From an uncultured Clostridia bacterium (GTDB lineage Bacteria; Bacillota; Clostridia; Christensenellales; Borkfalkiaceae), in the NCBI GenBank assembly GCA_947627065.1, contig CANQUN010000008.1:1-49394 (forward strand): DNA of 49,394 nucleotides. Reading direction: 5' to 3'. A program made the translations under genes and the position numbers. Below, in pieces: positions 1-8,356 of this stretch. How positions within the stretch are numbered: the first letter of the stretch is position 1; each line of letters opens with the position of its first letter. Under the pieces are notes generated by a model. The model did not search any database. It was not told the origin of the DNA and saw only the letters and a program-made list of their open reading frames with translations.

Positions 1-2
1 AT

Positions 3-77
3 GACAGCAAGCGGCTATGCAAGAGTATGCCGCAACGCTCACTCGGGCCTATAGGGATGTACGGCACGGGGAAATAA
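3..77 (+). CDS. Possible C-terminal end of an unidentified gene
   Basis: An open frame enters from the left edge and runs 24 codons to TAA at 75-77, ending in MYGTGK. A hairpin terminator follows at once, which is the only reason to believe it is coding. The stretch is too short to name. It could equally be untranslated 3' sequence. Confidence 0.25.
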   Translation, partial: DSKRLCKSMPQRSLGPIGMYGTGK

Positions 78-106
78 AAAGAGAGCCGACCTCGGCTCTC
101 TTTTAA
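77..106 (+). terminator. Rho-independent terminator
   Basis: The inverted repeat AGAGAGCCG / CGGCTCTCT is flanked by A and T runs, so it could act in both directions. It closes whatever gene lies left of the window. Confidence 0.75.
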
Positions 107-224
107 TATGCCCTTTGCGTTTGTTCCACTTTTTTTGGGTTTTCTTTTTATACACTTTTGCAGTTGGAAAAATCTGCCCCCTCCCGAGGAGGGGGATTCA
201 GGGGGTGGGCAACGTGCCTCAAAT

Positions 225-384
225 AGAATTTGTGTCCCCCACGTACATTTACCCGCATTACCCACCTCAGGCGCTTCGCGCCAGCCCCTCCTTGGAGGGG
301 CCAGGTGAGTTTTTGTGAGATTTAGGACACTTTTGGTGTTTTACACCGTATTGCGACGCAGATATGCAGCGGAGTAATTCCGCA
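225..384. repeat. Composite palindromic repeat, copy 1
   Basis: The order is: a CCCACCTCAGGCGC module with a GGCGC/GCGCC hairpin, a second hairpin CCCCTCC/GGAGGGG (283-300), a 27-bp element copy (310-336), and a tail containing GTATTGCG and CAGATATGC. Copy 2 at 488-668 has the same order. A reversed piece of the palindromic module lies just left (177-215: CCCCCTCC/GGAGGGGG, then GGTGGGCAACG). There are no coding signs. It resembles a MITE-like dispersed repeat. Confidence 0.75.
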
Positions 385-487
385 GACGTTTTCCGGTGCA
401 GAGATGCAAGCAAGACAAGGAAAACGAGCGTTGCCGACGGGGAGTTTACCCCACGTAAATGACCCGAGGCAAGCAGAGGTACCGTAC

Positions 488-668
488 TGCGTTATTACAT
501 TGCCCACCTCAGGCGCTTCGCGCCAGCCCCTCCTTGGGAGGGGCCACAGGGAATAAATATAAGGCGCCTCGTGAAGAGGCGCCATGAGTGGATTTTGTGA
601 GATTTAGGGTACTTTTGGAGTTTTTACACAGTATTGCGCGGCAGATATGCGGCGGGACTATTCGGTGC
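488..668. repeat. Composite palindromic repeat, copy 2
   Basis: It has the same module order as copy 1: palindromic GC-rich block at 499-547, a 27-bp element copy (593-618), then GTATTGCG and CAGATATGC (about 627-645). Between the modules sits an extra perfect hairpin, GGCGCCTC / GAGGCGCC (563-583). The right end reaches the last codons of the ABC transporter gene, whose stop is at 658-660. The duplicated block may therefore have moved next to, or slightly into, that gene. Confidence 0.75.
552..583 (-). terminator. Probable terminator of the ABC transporter gene
   Basis: An 8-bp perfect stem GGCGCCTC/GAGGCGCC with loop GTGAA. On the minus strand it is followed by a T/A-rich tract (TTATATTTATT). 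It lies about 75 nt past the stop codon of the minus-strand ABC gene. Confidence 0.55.
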
Positions 669-3456
669 GGAGGGCGACGACGGGATCCTTCCTTGCGGCG
701 AAGGACGCGGGGATGAGACCCGCGATGAGCGTGAGGCCGACGCTTATCAGCACGAGGGCAATTGCTCCCCACCACGGGACGGCGGCTATTCCGTTAAGCC
801 CCGCGAGCAGGGCGAGGATTATGTTGATGGGTATGTCGAGCAGCACGGCCACCAGCACGCCGAACACGCCCGCGCCGAGGCCGATGATGAAGGTTTCGGC
901 ATTGAACACGCGGGAAATGTCCTTTTTGCTTGCCCCTATGCTCCTGAGAATGCCTATCTCCTTGGTGCGCTCTATTACCGAAATGTAAGTTATTACGCCA
1001 ATCATAATGGACGACACGATGAGCGAGATGGCGACAAAGCCGATGAGCACGTAACTTATGGCGTTGATTATGTCGGTTATGGAAGTCATCATTATGCCCA
1101 CGTAATCGGTGTAATTGATGACTTTTTGGGGATTGCCCGAATTCTGCGCCCGCGTGTTGTAGTCGTTTATCCACGAGATAATGCGGTTTTTACCCTCGAA
1201 ATCCTTGGCGTAGATGCTTATCGTCATGTAGTCGTCGGCGGTTGCGTAACCGAGGTCGTAATAGTTTTGCTCCAAAGACTCGCCGCCGCTGTCTATGTTG
1301 AGGTACTGCATGTACTCGTCGAGAACCATCTGTTCGGCCTGCTCCTGCGTTCTGCCCTCCTCCACGTACTTTTTTATCTGCCTGTCGATGAAGGTATTTA
1401 TTGTGTCGGCAAGGTCGGAATTATCCGAACCCGCAAGGGCGGACAGCATTCCTTTGAGCCTGTCAATGGTTACGTCCACACGCTTGGTCTGGAACACCTC
1501 TCCCGTAAATATGTTTATACCCTTTTTGGCAAGTTGCGCCTTGATGATGGGAGATTCGCACGTCCTGCGGATTATTTCCTGCGTGAGTTTGCTGCTGTAA
1601 CCCACCGTGCCCGAGATGGAAGCCGAAGCCGACGCGGGCTTGGGACGAACCACGCCCACCACCTTGAGGGTTATGCCGCCGTCTATGGCCTCTTCCTTTT
1701 CAACGGTGTTCTTTTCGTTTGCCTTGGGGAAAACGTCCGATTCGTCAAGCGTGTAGAAGTCCACGGCGGGCACGGCCTTGAATTCGAGACCCATAAGATC
1801 TTCGTAAGTGAAGCCGACGGGAGGCTTGGATTCTTCTTCAGAATCCGACGAACCCGCCGAAGGATTGGTTGCGGAAGCCAACAGGGAGTTGAGTTCCTGC
1901 GGGTCGAGCAGGCCGAGGGAATACAGGGCGTAATCCTCTATCTCCTCGTTTCTGTTGACCACGATGACCACCTCGTCGTACTCGGTGGGCCACTTGTTCC
2001 CGCACAGGAAATCGTACTGCGAGTCAAGCAGGGCTTCGTTGTCCAAAAGTTCGGAAAAGATGTCAAAGGTCAGGGTTATGCCGCCCATGCTCGGCATGAG
2101 CCTCGAGAACATGTTGCTTGGGTTGACCTGAACGGTTCTGCCGTTTTTGTTGAGCGGGGCATTTTTTTGGAGGAATATGGGAATGTCAAAATCGTAAGTG
2201 TAGCGGATGGTGTTTATGTACTGCTTGAGATTTTCGTCCGACACAAGCGCCTCGTTGAAGTCGTTGAGTTCGTTGACGACGCGGCGGTTGTTCATGGCGG
2301 CAAGCAACTTGTACATCATCCTGTTAGAATAGACCACGCCGCTTTCCTTTTCAAACTCCTCGTTGCTGCTTATGCCCGCAAGCGTGGAGACCATTGCCGA
2401 CATGTCCATAGTCTCGCGGCTTATCGCAAGCGGATAACTCGACAGGGTGTCCTCCTCCACCTTGTTTATGTAAAGCTGAAAGCCGCTGGAGAGCGACAGG
2501 ATGAGGGCGATGCCTATAATTCCTATGCTGCCCGCCACCGCAACGAGGGTGGTGCGCGCCTTTTTGGTGAGCAGGTTTTTGAGCGAAAGCGACAGCGCCG
2601 TCGTGAACGACATGGAGGGCCGCGCCTTGCGTTTTTTGCGGTTTTTGTGCGTTTTAGGGGGTTTTTGCTCCTGCTCGGCCGTTATGGTTGCCGAGTAGCA
2701 GTCCTCTCCCTCATACTCTCCGTCCTTGCACTTGCGGTTGCATTCGGCCTCTTCGGCAAGCACGGCGTACTCCTCGGGAGAAACGGGGTTGGAGTCGGAA
2801 ATTATCTCGCCGTCCGACAGGCGGACTATTCTCGTGGAGTACTTTTCGGCAAGTTCGGGGTTGTGCGTAACCATTACGACAAGGCGGCTTTTGGATATCT
2901 CTTTGAGTATGTCCATTATCTGAACGCTGGTTGCCGTGTCAAGCGCGCCGGTCGGTTCGTCCGCAAGGATTATGTCGGGGTTGTTGACTATGGCGCGGGC
3001 TATGGCCACCCTCTGCATCTGTCCGCCGGACAGCTGGTTGGGCTTCTTTTCGGTTTCGGCTCCCAGCCCCACTCTCTCTAAGGCGCGCACGGCAAGTTCC
3101 CTGCGCTCCTTTGCGCTTACGCCCGAAAGGGTCAGCGCAAGTTCCACGTTGCCCAGCACCGTCTGGTGCATGATGAGGTTGTATGTCTGAAAGACAAAAC
3201 CGATGGTGTGGTTTCTGTAAGTGTCCCAATCGCCGTCGGTGTAGTTTTTGGTGGAAACGCCGTTTATCACAAGGTCGCCTTCGGTGTAACGGTCAAGCCC
3301 GCCTATTATGTTGAGCATGGTGGTCTTGCCGCAGCCCGACGGACCGAGAATGGACACGAACTCGCTGTTGCGAAAGCCGAGCGACACGCCCTTGAGCGCG
3401 TGCACGGTTGTCGTGCCCATGGGATAATCCTTCTTTATGTTTTTCAAAGTGAGCAT
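658..3456 (-). CDS. ABC transporter, fused ATPase and FtsX/MacB-type permease
   Basis: The 932-aa protein carries a complete ATPase at residues 1-225: Walker A GPSGCGKT at 38-45, Q-loop Q90, signature LSGGQ at 142-146, Walker B ILADEP at 163-168 and H-loop H198. A basic linker (about 245-290) leads to a first membrane segment ([11 protein letters not shown], about 310-330). A large extracytoplasmic domain follows, then three C-terminal FtsX-type helices. This layout belongs to mechanotransmitting MacB-like exporters, which push peptides, lipids or antibiotics outward rather than importing. The linker holds KPPKTHKN, encoded by a copy of the dispersed 27-bp element (2642-2667). The start has SD GGGAG 8 nt upstream. 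It is transcribed alone. The substrate cannot be told; antimicrobial resistance or lipoprotein handling are both possible. Confidence 0.92.
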   Translation of the reverse strand: MLTLKNIKKDYPMGTTTVHALKGVSLGFRNSEFVSILGPSGCGKTTMLNIIGGLDRYTEGDLVINGVSTKNYTDGDWDTYRNHTIGFVFQTYNLIMHQTVLGNVELALTLSGVSAKERRELAVRALERVGLGAETEKKPNQLSGGQMQRVAIARAIVNNPDIILADEPTGALDTATSVQIMDILKEISKSRLVVMVTHNPELAEKYSTRIVRLSDGEIISDSNPVSPEEYAVLAEEAECNRKCKDGEYEGEDCYSATITAEQEQKPPKTHKNRKKRKARPSMSFTTALSLSLKNLLTKKARTTLVAVAGSIGIIGIALILSLSSGFQLYINKVEEDTLSSYPLAISRETMDMSAMVSTLAGISSNEEFEKESGVVYSNRMMYKLLAAMNNRRVVNELNDFNEALVSDENLKQYINTIRYTYDFDIPIFLQKNAPLNKNGRTVQVNPSNMFSRLMPSMGGITLTFDIFSELLDNEALLDSQYDFLCGNKWPTEYDEVVIVVNRNEEIEDYALYSLGLLDPQELNSLLASATNPSAGSSDSEEESKPPVGFTYEDLMGLEFKAVPAVDFYTLDESDVFPKANEKNTVEKEEAIDGGITLKVVGVVRPKPASASASISGTVGYSSKLTQEIIRRTCESPIIKAQLAKKGINIFTGEVFQTKRVDVTIDRLKGMLSALAGSDNSDLADTINTFIDRQIKKYVEEGRTQEQAEQMVLDEYMQYLNIDSGGESLEQNYYDLGYATADDYMTISIYAKDFEGKNRIISWINDYNTRAQNSGNPQKVINYTDYVGIMMTSITDIINAISYVLIGFVAISLIVSSIMIGVITYISVIERTKEIGILRSIGASKKDISRVFNAETFIIGLGAGVFGVLVAVLLDIPINIILALLAGLNGIAAVPWWGAIALVLISVGLTLIAGLIPASFAARKDPVVALRTE

Positions 3457-3484
3457 ACCTGACTCTCCCTGTGTTTTTGCAGGA

Positions 3485-3490
3485 ATTATA
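3485..3490 (-). promoter_or_regulatory. Candidate -10 element for the ABC transporter gene
   Basis: TATAAT on the minus strand, about 28 nt upstream of the start codon, in an A/T-rich tract. The matching -35 is poor, so an activator or extended contacts may be needed. Confidence 0.4.
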
Positions 3491-3800
3491 ACACGTTATT
3501 GTTAATTATATATTAAATTTATACCATGTTTATGCGGGCGCTATCTACGATTGTTCGGGGTTGCGGGCGGCAGGTTGGCGGGCGCGGTGTCTTGTGTGGC
3601 CTTTGCGGCATGAACGGGCGGGCGGATGCGTTGGCGTAACATTGCGGCATGCGGTTTGCGGTTTTGGGATTGCGGGTCGGTTGAGCGTTGGTGGTTTTTG
3701 GGGTCGGCGGTTGGACGGGGCGTTTCGGTTCGGCTGCCGCAAAACCTGCGATTCGGGCGGGTTTTTAAGTAAATCGGGATAAATTTTCGCCACGGCGCGT
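3491..3800. other. Intergenic GC-rich stretch, nothing recognised
   Basis: Between the divergent ABC and DegV genes lies G-rich sequence without Shine-Dalgarno sites, conserved-looking frames or strong hairpins. I see no gene here. Confidence 0.5.
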
Positions 3801-3807
3801 TAAAAAC

Positions 3808-3836
3808 TTGACAAATCCATGCGAAAAATATATACT
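3808..3836 (+). promoter_or_regulatory. Sigma-A-type promoter of the degV gene
   Basis: TTGACA (3808-3813), 17-nt spacer, TATACT (3831-3836). It gives a leader of about 135 nt that contains a minus-oriented copy of the 27-bp element (3934-3958) just before the ribosome binding site. Confidence 0.75.
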
Positions 3837-3933
3837 GTTACAGGGAAAGATAATAGACATTCGTCTAAAATCTCTCGCTCGGACGGAATCTTCGAGGGGA
3901 AGAGCCGCGGGCGGAGGGGCGCAAAAATGCAAG

Positions 3934-3958
3934 AAGTGCCCTTTTTCTCACAAAAACC
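3934..3958 (-). repeat. 27-bp dispersed element in the degV leader
   Basis: It reads AAGTGCCC-TTTTT-CTCACAAAAAC. The copy sits between the promoter and the ribosome binding site of degV, so it is transcribed in the 5' leader. Confidence 0.65.
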
Positions 3959-3979
3959 CATTTTAAGGAAGGAAGAAGA

Positions 3980-4867
3980 ATGGAAAAAATCAGGATAATC
4001 ACCGATTCCAATTCGGGGATAAGCCAAAAGGAAGGCAAGGAGCGCGGCATTACCGTCGTGCCCATGCCGTTTTTTATAAACGGCGAGGAATTTGAGGAAG
4101 AGATTACCCTTTCTCAGGAGAAATTCTACGAGATATTAAAGGACGATACGGTGGACATCCACACGTCCATGCCCTCTTGCGAGTACCTGACCGAACTGTG
4201 GGAAAGCCTGCTCGGACAGTACGACAAACTGCTGTACATTCCCATGTCGTCGGGGCTGAGTTCGACCTGCGCGGTCGCCACTGCCGCCGCCGAGAAGTAC
4301 GACGGGCGCGTGCTGGTGGTTGACAACACCCGCATTTCCGTTACGCAAAAGGAGAGCGTCAACGAGGCGAGGCGCATGGTTTTGCAGGGCAAAACCGCAG
4401 AGGAAATAAAGGATTATCTCGAAGCGACGGCGGGCCGTTCGTCCATATACATCATGGTGGACACCTTAAAGTATCTCAAGAAGGGCGGGCGCGTTACCGC
4501 AGGGGCGGCCGCTCTCGGAACCATGCTTCACTTAAAGCCCGTGCTGTCCTCCCGCGGCGGCAATTTTGACAAGTTTGCCATGCCCATGTCCGTGGTGCAG
4601 GCAAAACGCAAGATCATCGACGTGTTTACAAAGGAACTCGGCGGCGAGTTCGGCAAGGAGTACGACGAGGGCAGAATGACCGTTTCCGTGGCCCACACGC
4701 AGAACTTTGAAAATGCCGAAAAGTTCAGCGCGGAACTTAAGGAGACTTTCCCCAAACTCGTGTTCCGCTACACCGACAGCCTGTCGCTGAGCGTCTCCTG
4801 CCACATCGGCCCCGGCGCGCTCGCAGCCGCCCTTGCCGTAACCGCGTTCCCCGAAGAGGGATTTTGA
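3980..4867 (+). CDS. DegV family fatty-acid-binding protein
   Basis: The 295-aa length is normal for DegV proteins. Known members bind a fatty acid and act as the FakB subunit that presents it to the kinase FakA for phosphorylation. The sequence shows the two-lobed pattern: N-terminal IITDSNSGI, the ligand-pocket TSMPS (about residue 62), PMSSGLSST, and in the second lobe YLKKGGRV and LKPVL. The start follows GGAAGGAAGAAGA. It is a single-gene unit with its own promoter and a terminator downstream. No FakA/DhaK-type kinase gene is near. Membrane-lipid recycling is inferred from the family only. Confidence 0.93.
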   Translation: MEKIRIITDSNSGISQKEGKERGITVVPMPFFINGEEFEEEITLSQEKFYEILKDDTVDIHTSMPSCEYLTELWESLLGQYDKLLYIPMSSGLSSTCAVATAAAEKYDGRVLVVDNTRISVTQKESVNEARRMVLQGKTAEEIKDYLEATAGRSSIYIMVDTLKYLKKGGRVTAGAAALGTMLHLKPVLSSRGGNFDKFAMPMSVVQAKRKIIDVFTKELGGEFGKEYDEGRMTVSVAHTQNFENAEKFSAELKETFPKLVFRYTDSLSLSVSCHIGPGALAAALAVTAFPEEGF

Positions 4868-4923
4868 TTCCGTATCCCAAAACCCGCGATTTTGTGCGTT
4901 TTAGGGGGTTAATTGAAAAATTT

Positions 4924-4957
4924 ACCCGCGCCCGAGATTAGGGACGCGGGTTTTTTT
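4924..4957 (+). terminator. Rho-independent terminator after degV
   Basis: Stem CCCGCG/CGCGGG with a 14-nt loop, followed by seven Ts. A plus-oriented 27-bp element copy (4889-4910) lies between the stop codon and this hairpin. Confidence 0.75.
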
Positions 4958-5128
4958 GTTGGGTTTTTTCCGCCGTCGGCGGGATTGAGTTTTGCCGTTA
5001 TAGCGGGTTGAAATGCTCGGCAGGCTTGGGTTGGATTGCCGCCGGTTATTGCGGACGAATTGGCCGTTGCCGCGGGTCGTTGCAAGGTGCCGAAGATTAC
5101 GGCGAGCGGTTATATTATGCCGTGAAAA

Positions 5129-6910
5129 TCAGAGTTCGGCGGCGAGGGCGGCGAGGCGGTTTTTAAGCCCCGTGTACCAGAGAGCGCTCTTGGGATATGT
5201 GGAAAAGTCCTTTGCCATTCCTGCGGACAGGAGCATTTCCTCCACCCTGCCGCGCCCCAGACGATTTTCAAGCAGGACGAGCAGGCGGTAATCCTGCATG
5301 GCGGCGCGCATGGCTTCGTGCCTTACGGTGTCGAGCGGGCGGCCGTCGGGCGCGGGATAAACGATGAAACTGTCCCCGCTCTGAAAACTTCCGCCGGCGT
5401 CGTTTACCTTGTAGGGGTCAATATAACGTTCAGACAGAGCGGTATTATAATAATTATATCCCCATTGAAGCAGGCCCTTGCAGCCGTTTAGCCAAAGTTG
5501 GAAACCGATTATGCGTATCCTTTCGGTGGGCATACACATGAAGCGGTTGGACAGCCAGCCGAAGTGCTGCCCCGTGCAGTAGTAGACCCACAGGTCCTTG
5601 ACGCCGCCCCGCACGAAGTCGTCCGTGCTGTCCGTGGCAACGACGGGGACGTCCACCGCGCCGCGTTCGTAAAAGCCGTAATTGGACAGCGCGTCGAATA
5701 TCCTGTAGTCGCCGAGCAGGGGCTTGACGAGCCGCCTGATGGCGAGGTAATGGTCGAGGTCGCGTTCGGACGGTTCGTCCGAAATGTGGAAAAAACACCT
5801 GTCCGCGCCGTAACCTTCCTGCCTGAGCCGCCGGGTCAAAACCGTGAGAAAACGTGTGATAAAGGCCACATATCGCTCTCCGAGCGCGTCGTCCTCCCAG
5901 CCGAAAATGCGCTTTTCCTCGCCTCCCGCGCGGGCGATTATCTTGGGTGCGTGCGCCGCGCCCCACTGGGTGTAGAGGTGGGACATTTCAAAGTAGCGCA
6001 CTCCCTTGTCTTCGGCCGTCTTCATGAAGGCGACGAGCCTGTCAAGATCAAAGGAATATTCCCCGTCCTCAACCTCCACGTCCACGAGTTGGACGGTCAG
6101 CCGTTCGCCGCCGACGTAAGTGTTGAGCGGCGGGGTGAACAGCGGCACGTACAGCATGTTCATACCGTGCGACACGGCGTTTTCGACATAACGCCACATG
6201 ACGGGCATGTATTCGGGAGAAAAGACCCGCAGGCCGTAATAGGCCGCGACGCTGTCGTAGTGGAACCAATTGGTGTACATCAGCCCGCCCTGCGGAAGAG
6301 CGGCGGCACAAACGGTGAGCGTGTAACAAATCTTGCCCAAAAGTCCGCCCGCGTCGTCAAACAGGGAGACGGTTATGACGTGCCTGCCCGCGGGCAGCAC
6401 GCCTGCGGGGTTGGCCTTGTTGTAATCGTCGGGCGAACCTGCGCCGTTTTCATTATTTATATATTTGCCGTCGGCTGTTTCCTTATTTATAAATTGCCCG
6501 TCGGGGTCGGCGGGCTTGTTTGTTTGCAGGTCGACGGGGTTGGCGGAAACGGTGATGAACAGCGCGCCCCACTCTCTGTACCTCAGATAGAAGTCGTCGG
6601 CCTCGGTCAAAATTTCGGGCACGGCGAACGCCGATTGGGAGAGGACGTAATCGTCGCTGCCCTTGACGGCCGCGGTCGTGGCGGTTACGGCGGCGACGGG
6701 GCGGACCCGCACGAAGGGCGCAAGGTCGCCTTCCACCTTCCAGCGGCAGCGGCGGAGGATCATCTCCGTGCCCACCGTGCGGTAGGCTATCTGAAAGGAA
6801 TGCACTTCGTTGCAAAAGCAGATTCCCGCGTCCTCGTACATGACGGGGCGGGTTGCGGGAAAGACTTTTTCGAGCGCGCTGAGCGGCAAAATTTCAAATT
6901 CGTTTATCAT
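5129..6910 (-). CDS. DUF4091 glycoside-hydrolase-like protein
   Basis: 593 aa without a signal peptide, so cytoplasmic. Residues 1-210 look like a beta-rich N-terminal domain. Residues 210-560 look like a TIM-barrel with WFHYDS, MLYVPLFTPP, the acidic HISDEPSE (about 375-382; the likely catalytic DE pair) and the DUF4091 signature around FQLWLNGCKGLLQWGYNYY. Family members are putative glycosidases with poorly known substrates. The gene starts inside the end of the DtxR-type regulator (17-nt overlap), so translation is probably coupled. There is no membrane or sorting signal. The substrate is unknown. Confidence 0.85.
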   Translation of the reverse strand: MINEFEILPLSALEKVFPATRPVMYEDAGICFCNEVHSFQIAYRTVGTEMILRRCRWKVEGDLAPFVRVRPVAAVTATTAAVKGSDDYVLSQSAFAVPEILTEADDFYLRYREWGALFITVSANPVDLQTNKPADPDGQFINKETADGKYINNENGAGSPDDYNKANPAGVLPAGRHVITVSLFDDAGGLLGKICYTLTVCAAALPQGGLMYTNWFHYDSVAAYYGLRVFSPEYMPVMWRYVENAVSHGMNMLYVPLFTPPLNTYVGGERLTVQLVDVEVEDGEYSFDLDRLVAFMKTAEDKGVRYFEMSHLYTQWGAAHAPKIIARAGGEEKRIFGWEDDALGERYVAFITRFLTVLTRRLRQEGYGADRCFFHISDEPSERDLDHYLAIRRLVKPLLGDYRIFDALSNYGFYERGAVDVPVVATDSTDDFVRGGVKDLWVYYCTGQHFGWLSNRFMCMPTERIRIIGFQLWLNGCKGLLQWGYNYYNTALSERYIDPYKVNDAGGSFQSGDSFIVYPAPDGRPLDTVRHEAMRAAMQDYRLLVLLENRLGRGRVEEMLLSAGMAKDFSTYPKSALWYTGLKNRLAALAAEL

Positions 6911-7274
6911 CTTGGCTCTCGGAAAATTTTTTGAGGACGTCGAACAGTTCGTCGGAGATGACGTGTTCTATACGGCAGGCGTTTTCTTCGGCAAGCGCCT
7001 TGTCCGCGCCCGCCGCTACGAGCAGCCCCGTTATCACGCGGTGGCGTTCGTATATGGCCGAAGCCTTGGCCCTGCCCGTTTCGGTAAGCGTTATCTCACC
7101 CGTGTGTGCCACGGTTATGTAACCTTTTTCCGAGAGAAGTTTCATCGCACGCGAAGTGCTCGACTTTGCGTGGCCGAGTTCGGCCGCAACGTCCACGGCG
7201 TGAACGTCGGCCGTGCGTTTGCCGATGAGAAGGATGGTTTCAAGATACATCTCTTCGGATTCTCTGTACTTCAT
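6894..7274 (-). CDS. DtxR/IdeR-type metal-dependent repressor
   Basis: 126 aa: a winged helix (1-70) and a dimerisation/metal domain (70-126). The C-terminal SH3-like domain of long DtxR proteins is absent, as in short family members. The primary-site ligands match DtxR rather than MntR: M9 in SEEMYLETI, and C100, E103 and H104 in ACRIEHVIS (MntR has Glu where this has Cys). H78 fits the ancillary site. That predicts Fe(II) rather than Mn(II) sensing; this is inference from ligand identity. A strong SD (GGAGG, 6 nt spacing) sets the start. It is first in an overlapping pair with the DUF4091 gene. Confidence 0.9.
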   Translation of the reverse strand: MKYRESEEMYLETILLIGKRTADVHAVDVAAELGHAKSSTSRAMKLLSEKGYITVAHTGEITLTETGRAKASAIYERHRVITGLLVAAGADKALAEENACRIEHVISDELFDVLKKFSESQDDKRI

Positions 7275-7299
7275 CTTTTCCCTCCTTTGTTAAACACAA

Positions 7300-7425
7300 A
7301 AAAGTGCCCTTTTTCTCGCAAATTTCCGCACGTCGGTGCGAAAAGTGCCCTTTTTCTCACAAAGTCGCCGTTTTGAGGCGGCAGGTGTCCAAAAAACGCA
7401 AAAGCCGCCTATTTCTCACAAAAAC
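7300..7425 (-). repeat. Three successive 27-bp elements
   Basis: Minus-oriented copies lie at 7300-7322, 7341-7364 and about 7399-7425, at roughly 40-60 bp spacing. They fill the gap between the DUF4037 stop codon and the metalloregulator start. The cores are the TTTTT or TATTT type followed by CTC(A/G)CA. This is the densest run of the element in the window. Confidence 0.65.
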
Positions 7426-7426
7426 G

Positions 7427-8356
7427 CTATACTGCAATGAGTATGTCGGCGTTGCGGAGCGCGGGGTCGGACACCCTGTCGTTTACCGAAACGGCGTGTT
7501 TGGAAAGGTCCCCGCAGGTGGCTTCCGACAGTTCGTCCGCCATGAGATAGGCGGCGACCGACGAGGATATTTCTTCCATCATGCCGTACTTTTGTTGCGC
7601 GTTGTCGTTTGGGGTGGAGATTATCTGTCCCAAATCGTCCGCCGCCTCGCCGAGGACGGGCAGTTCCTTCATCCTGCGGAAACGCCATTTATAATAAGGC
7701 GAGTAAGCCTTGTTGAGAAGGAAAATGCAGTTGCCCGCAGCGTTTGCAAAATTTATGGCGGCAAGTTGTGCGGCGTAAACTTCGCCGCGCTCCACAAGGC
7801 GCATGTAGTTGTACTGCCCCGCCTGCGACATGGCCATGAGGTTGCCCGCAAGTTTTTTGAGGCGGACGTCCTCTGGCATGACGGAAAGTTTTTTTCTTAT
7901 TGCCGAAAACTCGCCGAGGTCGTCGCGGAAAATCTCCCCGTCCGTCGCTTCGAACAGATAACTCTCGGGAATGGTCAGCCACTCGGCAAGGGAGAGTTCG
8001 CCGTCCGCCCTGCCGACGAACCGCGTGAAAAATTCGCTTGTCAAAAGGACGCCGCGGCGGTTTCCGCCCGCGGGATCGAGCGCGGGACGACGGAAGCCCA
8101 TGAACTCCTTGGGGAGGCGGGCGTAAGCGCGCTCCAAGGCGAAGAGCGTCCTGCTGTCAAGGTCGTCGCCGACGAACATGCAGAACCCCGGTCCGAAGTC
8201 GTGGTCTTGCGAGAGTTCGTCGTCGTAGCCGAAGCATTCCGACCCGCTGCCGCAAAGCCCCACGGCGATTCTATTCTCCAACTCGGGAAAGCCCGTTTTT
8301 ATCATGTCCGCCCCGTAAGCGCGGTAATATTCGCGGGCGAGGTCAAGACCCTTCAT
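7427..8356 (-). CDS. DUF4037 nucleotidyltransferase-like protein
   Basis: 309 aa from the chosen start. An upstream in-frame ATG at 8392 exists, but the ATG at 8356 has SD AAGGGGG at good spacing. The N-terminal part has a polymerase-beta-like nucleotidyltransferase pattern: GLCGSGSECFGYDD followed by the acidic DHDFGPGF (about 43-65). The rest is helical and fits DUF4037. The gene overlaps the end of the TPR gene by 14 nt, so the two are co-translated. Family function is not established. A nucleotide or nucleic-acid transfer activity is inferred from the fold. Confidence 0.85.
   Translation of the reverse strand: MKGLDLAREYYRAYGADMIKTGFPELENRIAVGLCGSGSECFGYDDELSQDHDFGPGFCMFVGDDLDSRTLFALERAYARLPKEFMGFRRPALDPAGGNRRGVLLTSEFFTRFVGRADGELSLAEWLTIPESYLFEATDGEIFRDDLGEFSAIRKKLSVMPEDVRLKKLAGNLMAMSQAGQYNYMRLVERGEVYAAQLAAINFANAAGNCIFLLNKAYSPYYKWRFRRMKELPVLGEAADDLGQIISTPNDNAQQKYGMMEEISSSVAAYLMADELSEATCGDLSKHAVSVNDRVSDPALRNADILIAV

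Noticed and set aside
634..3081. 815-codon open frame antisense to the ABC transporter
   Set aside because: It is the mirror of a clear ATPase/permease gene. Its translation is rich in His, Gly, Val and Arg with no domain, and it has no ribosome site.
5498..6934. 478-codon frame antisense to the DUF4091 gene
   Set aside because: A GC-driven shadow. The opposite strand has a recognisable barrel and catalytic motif.
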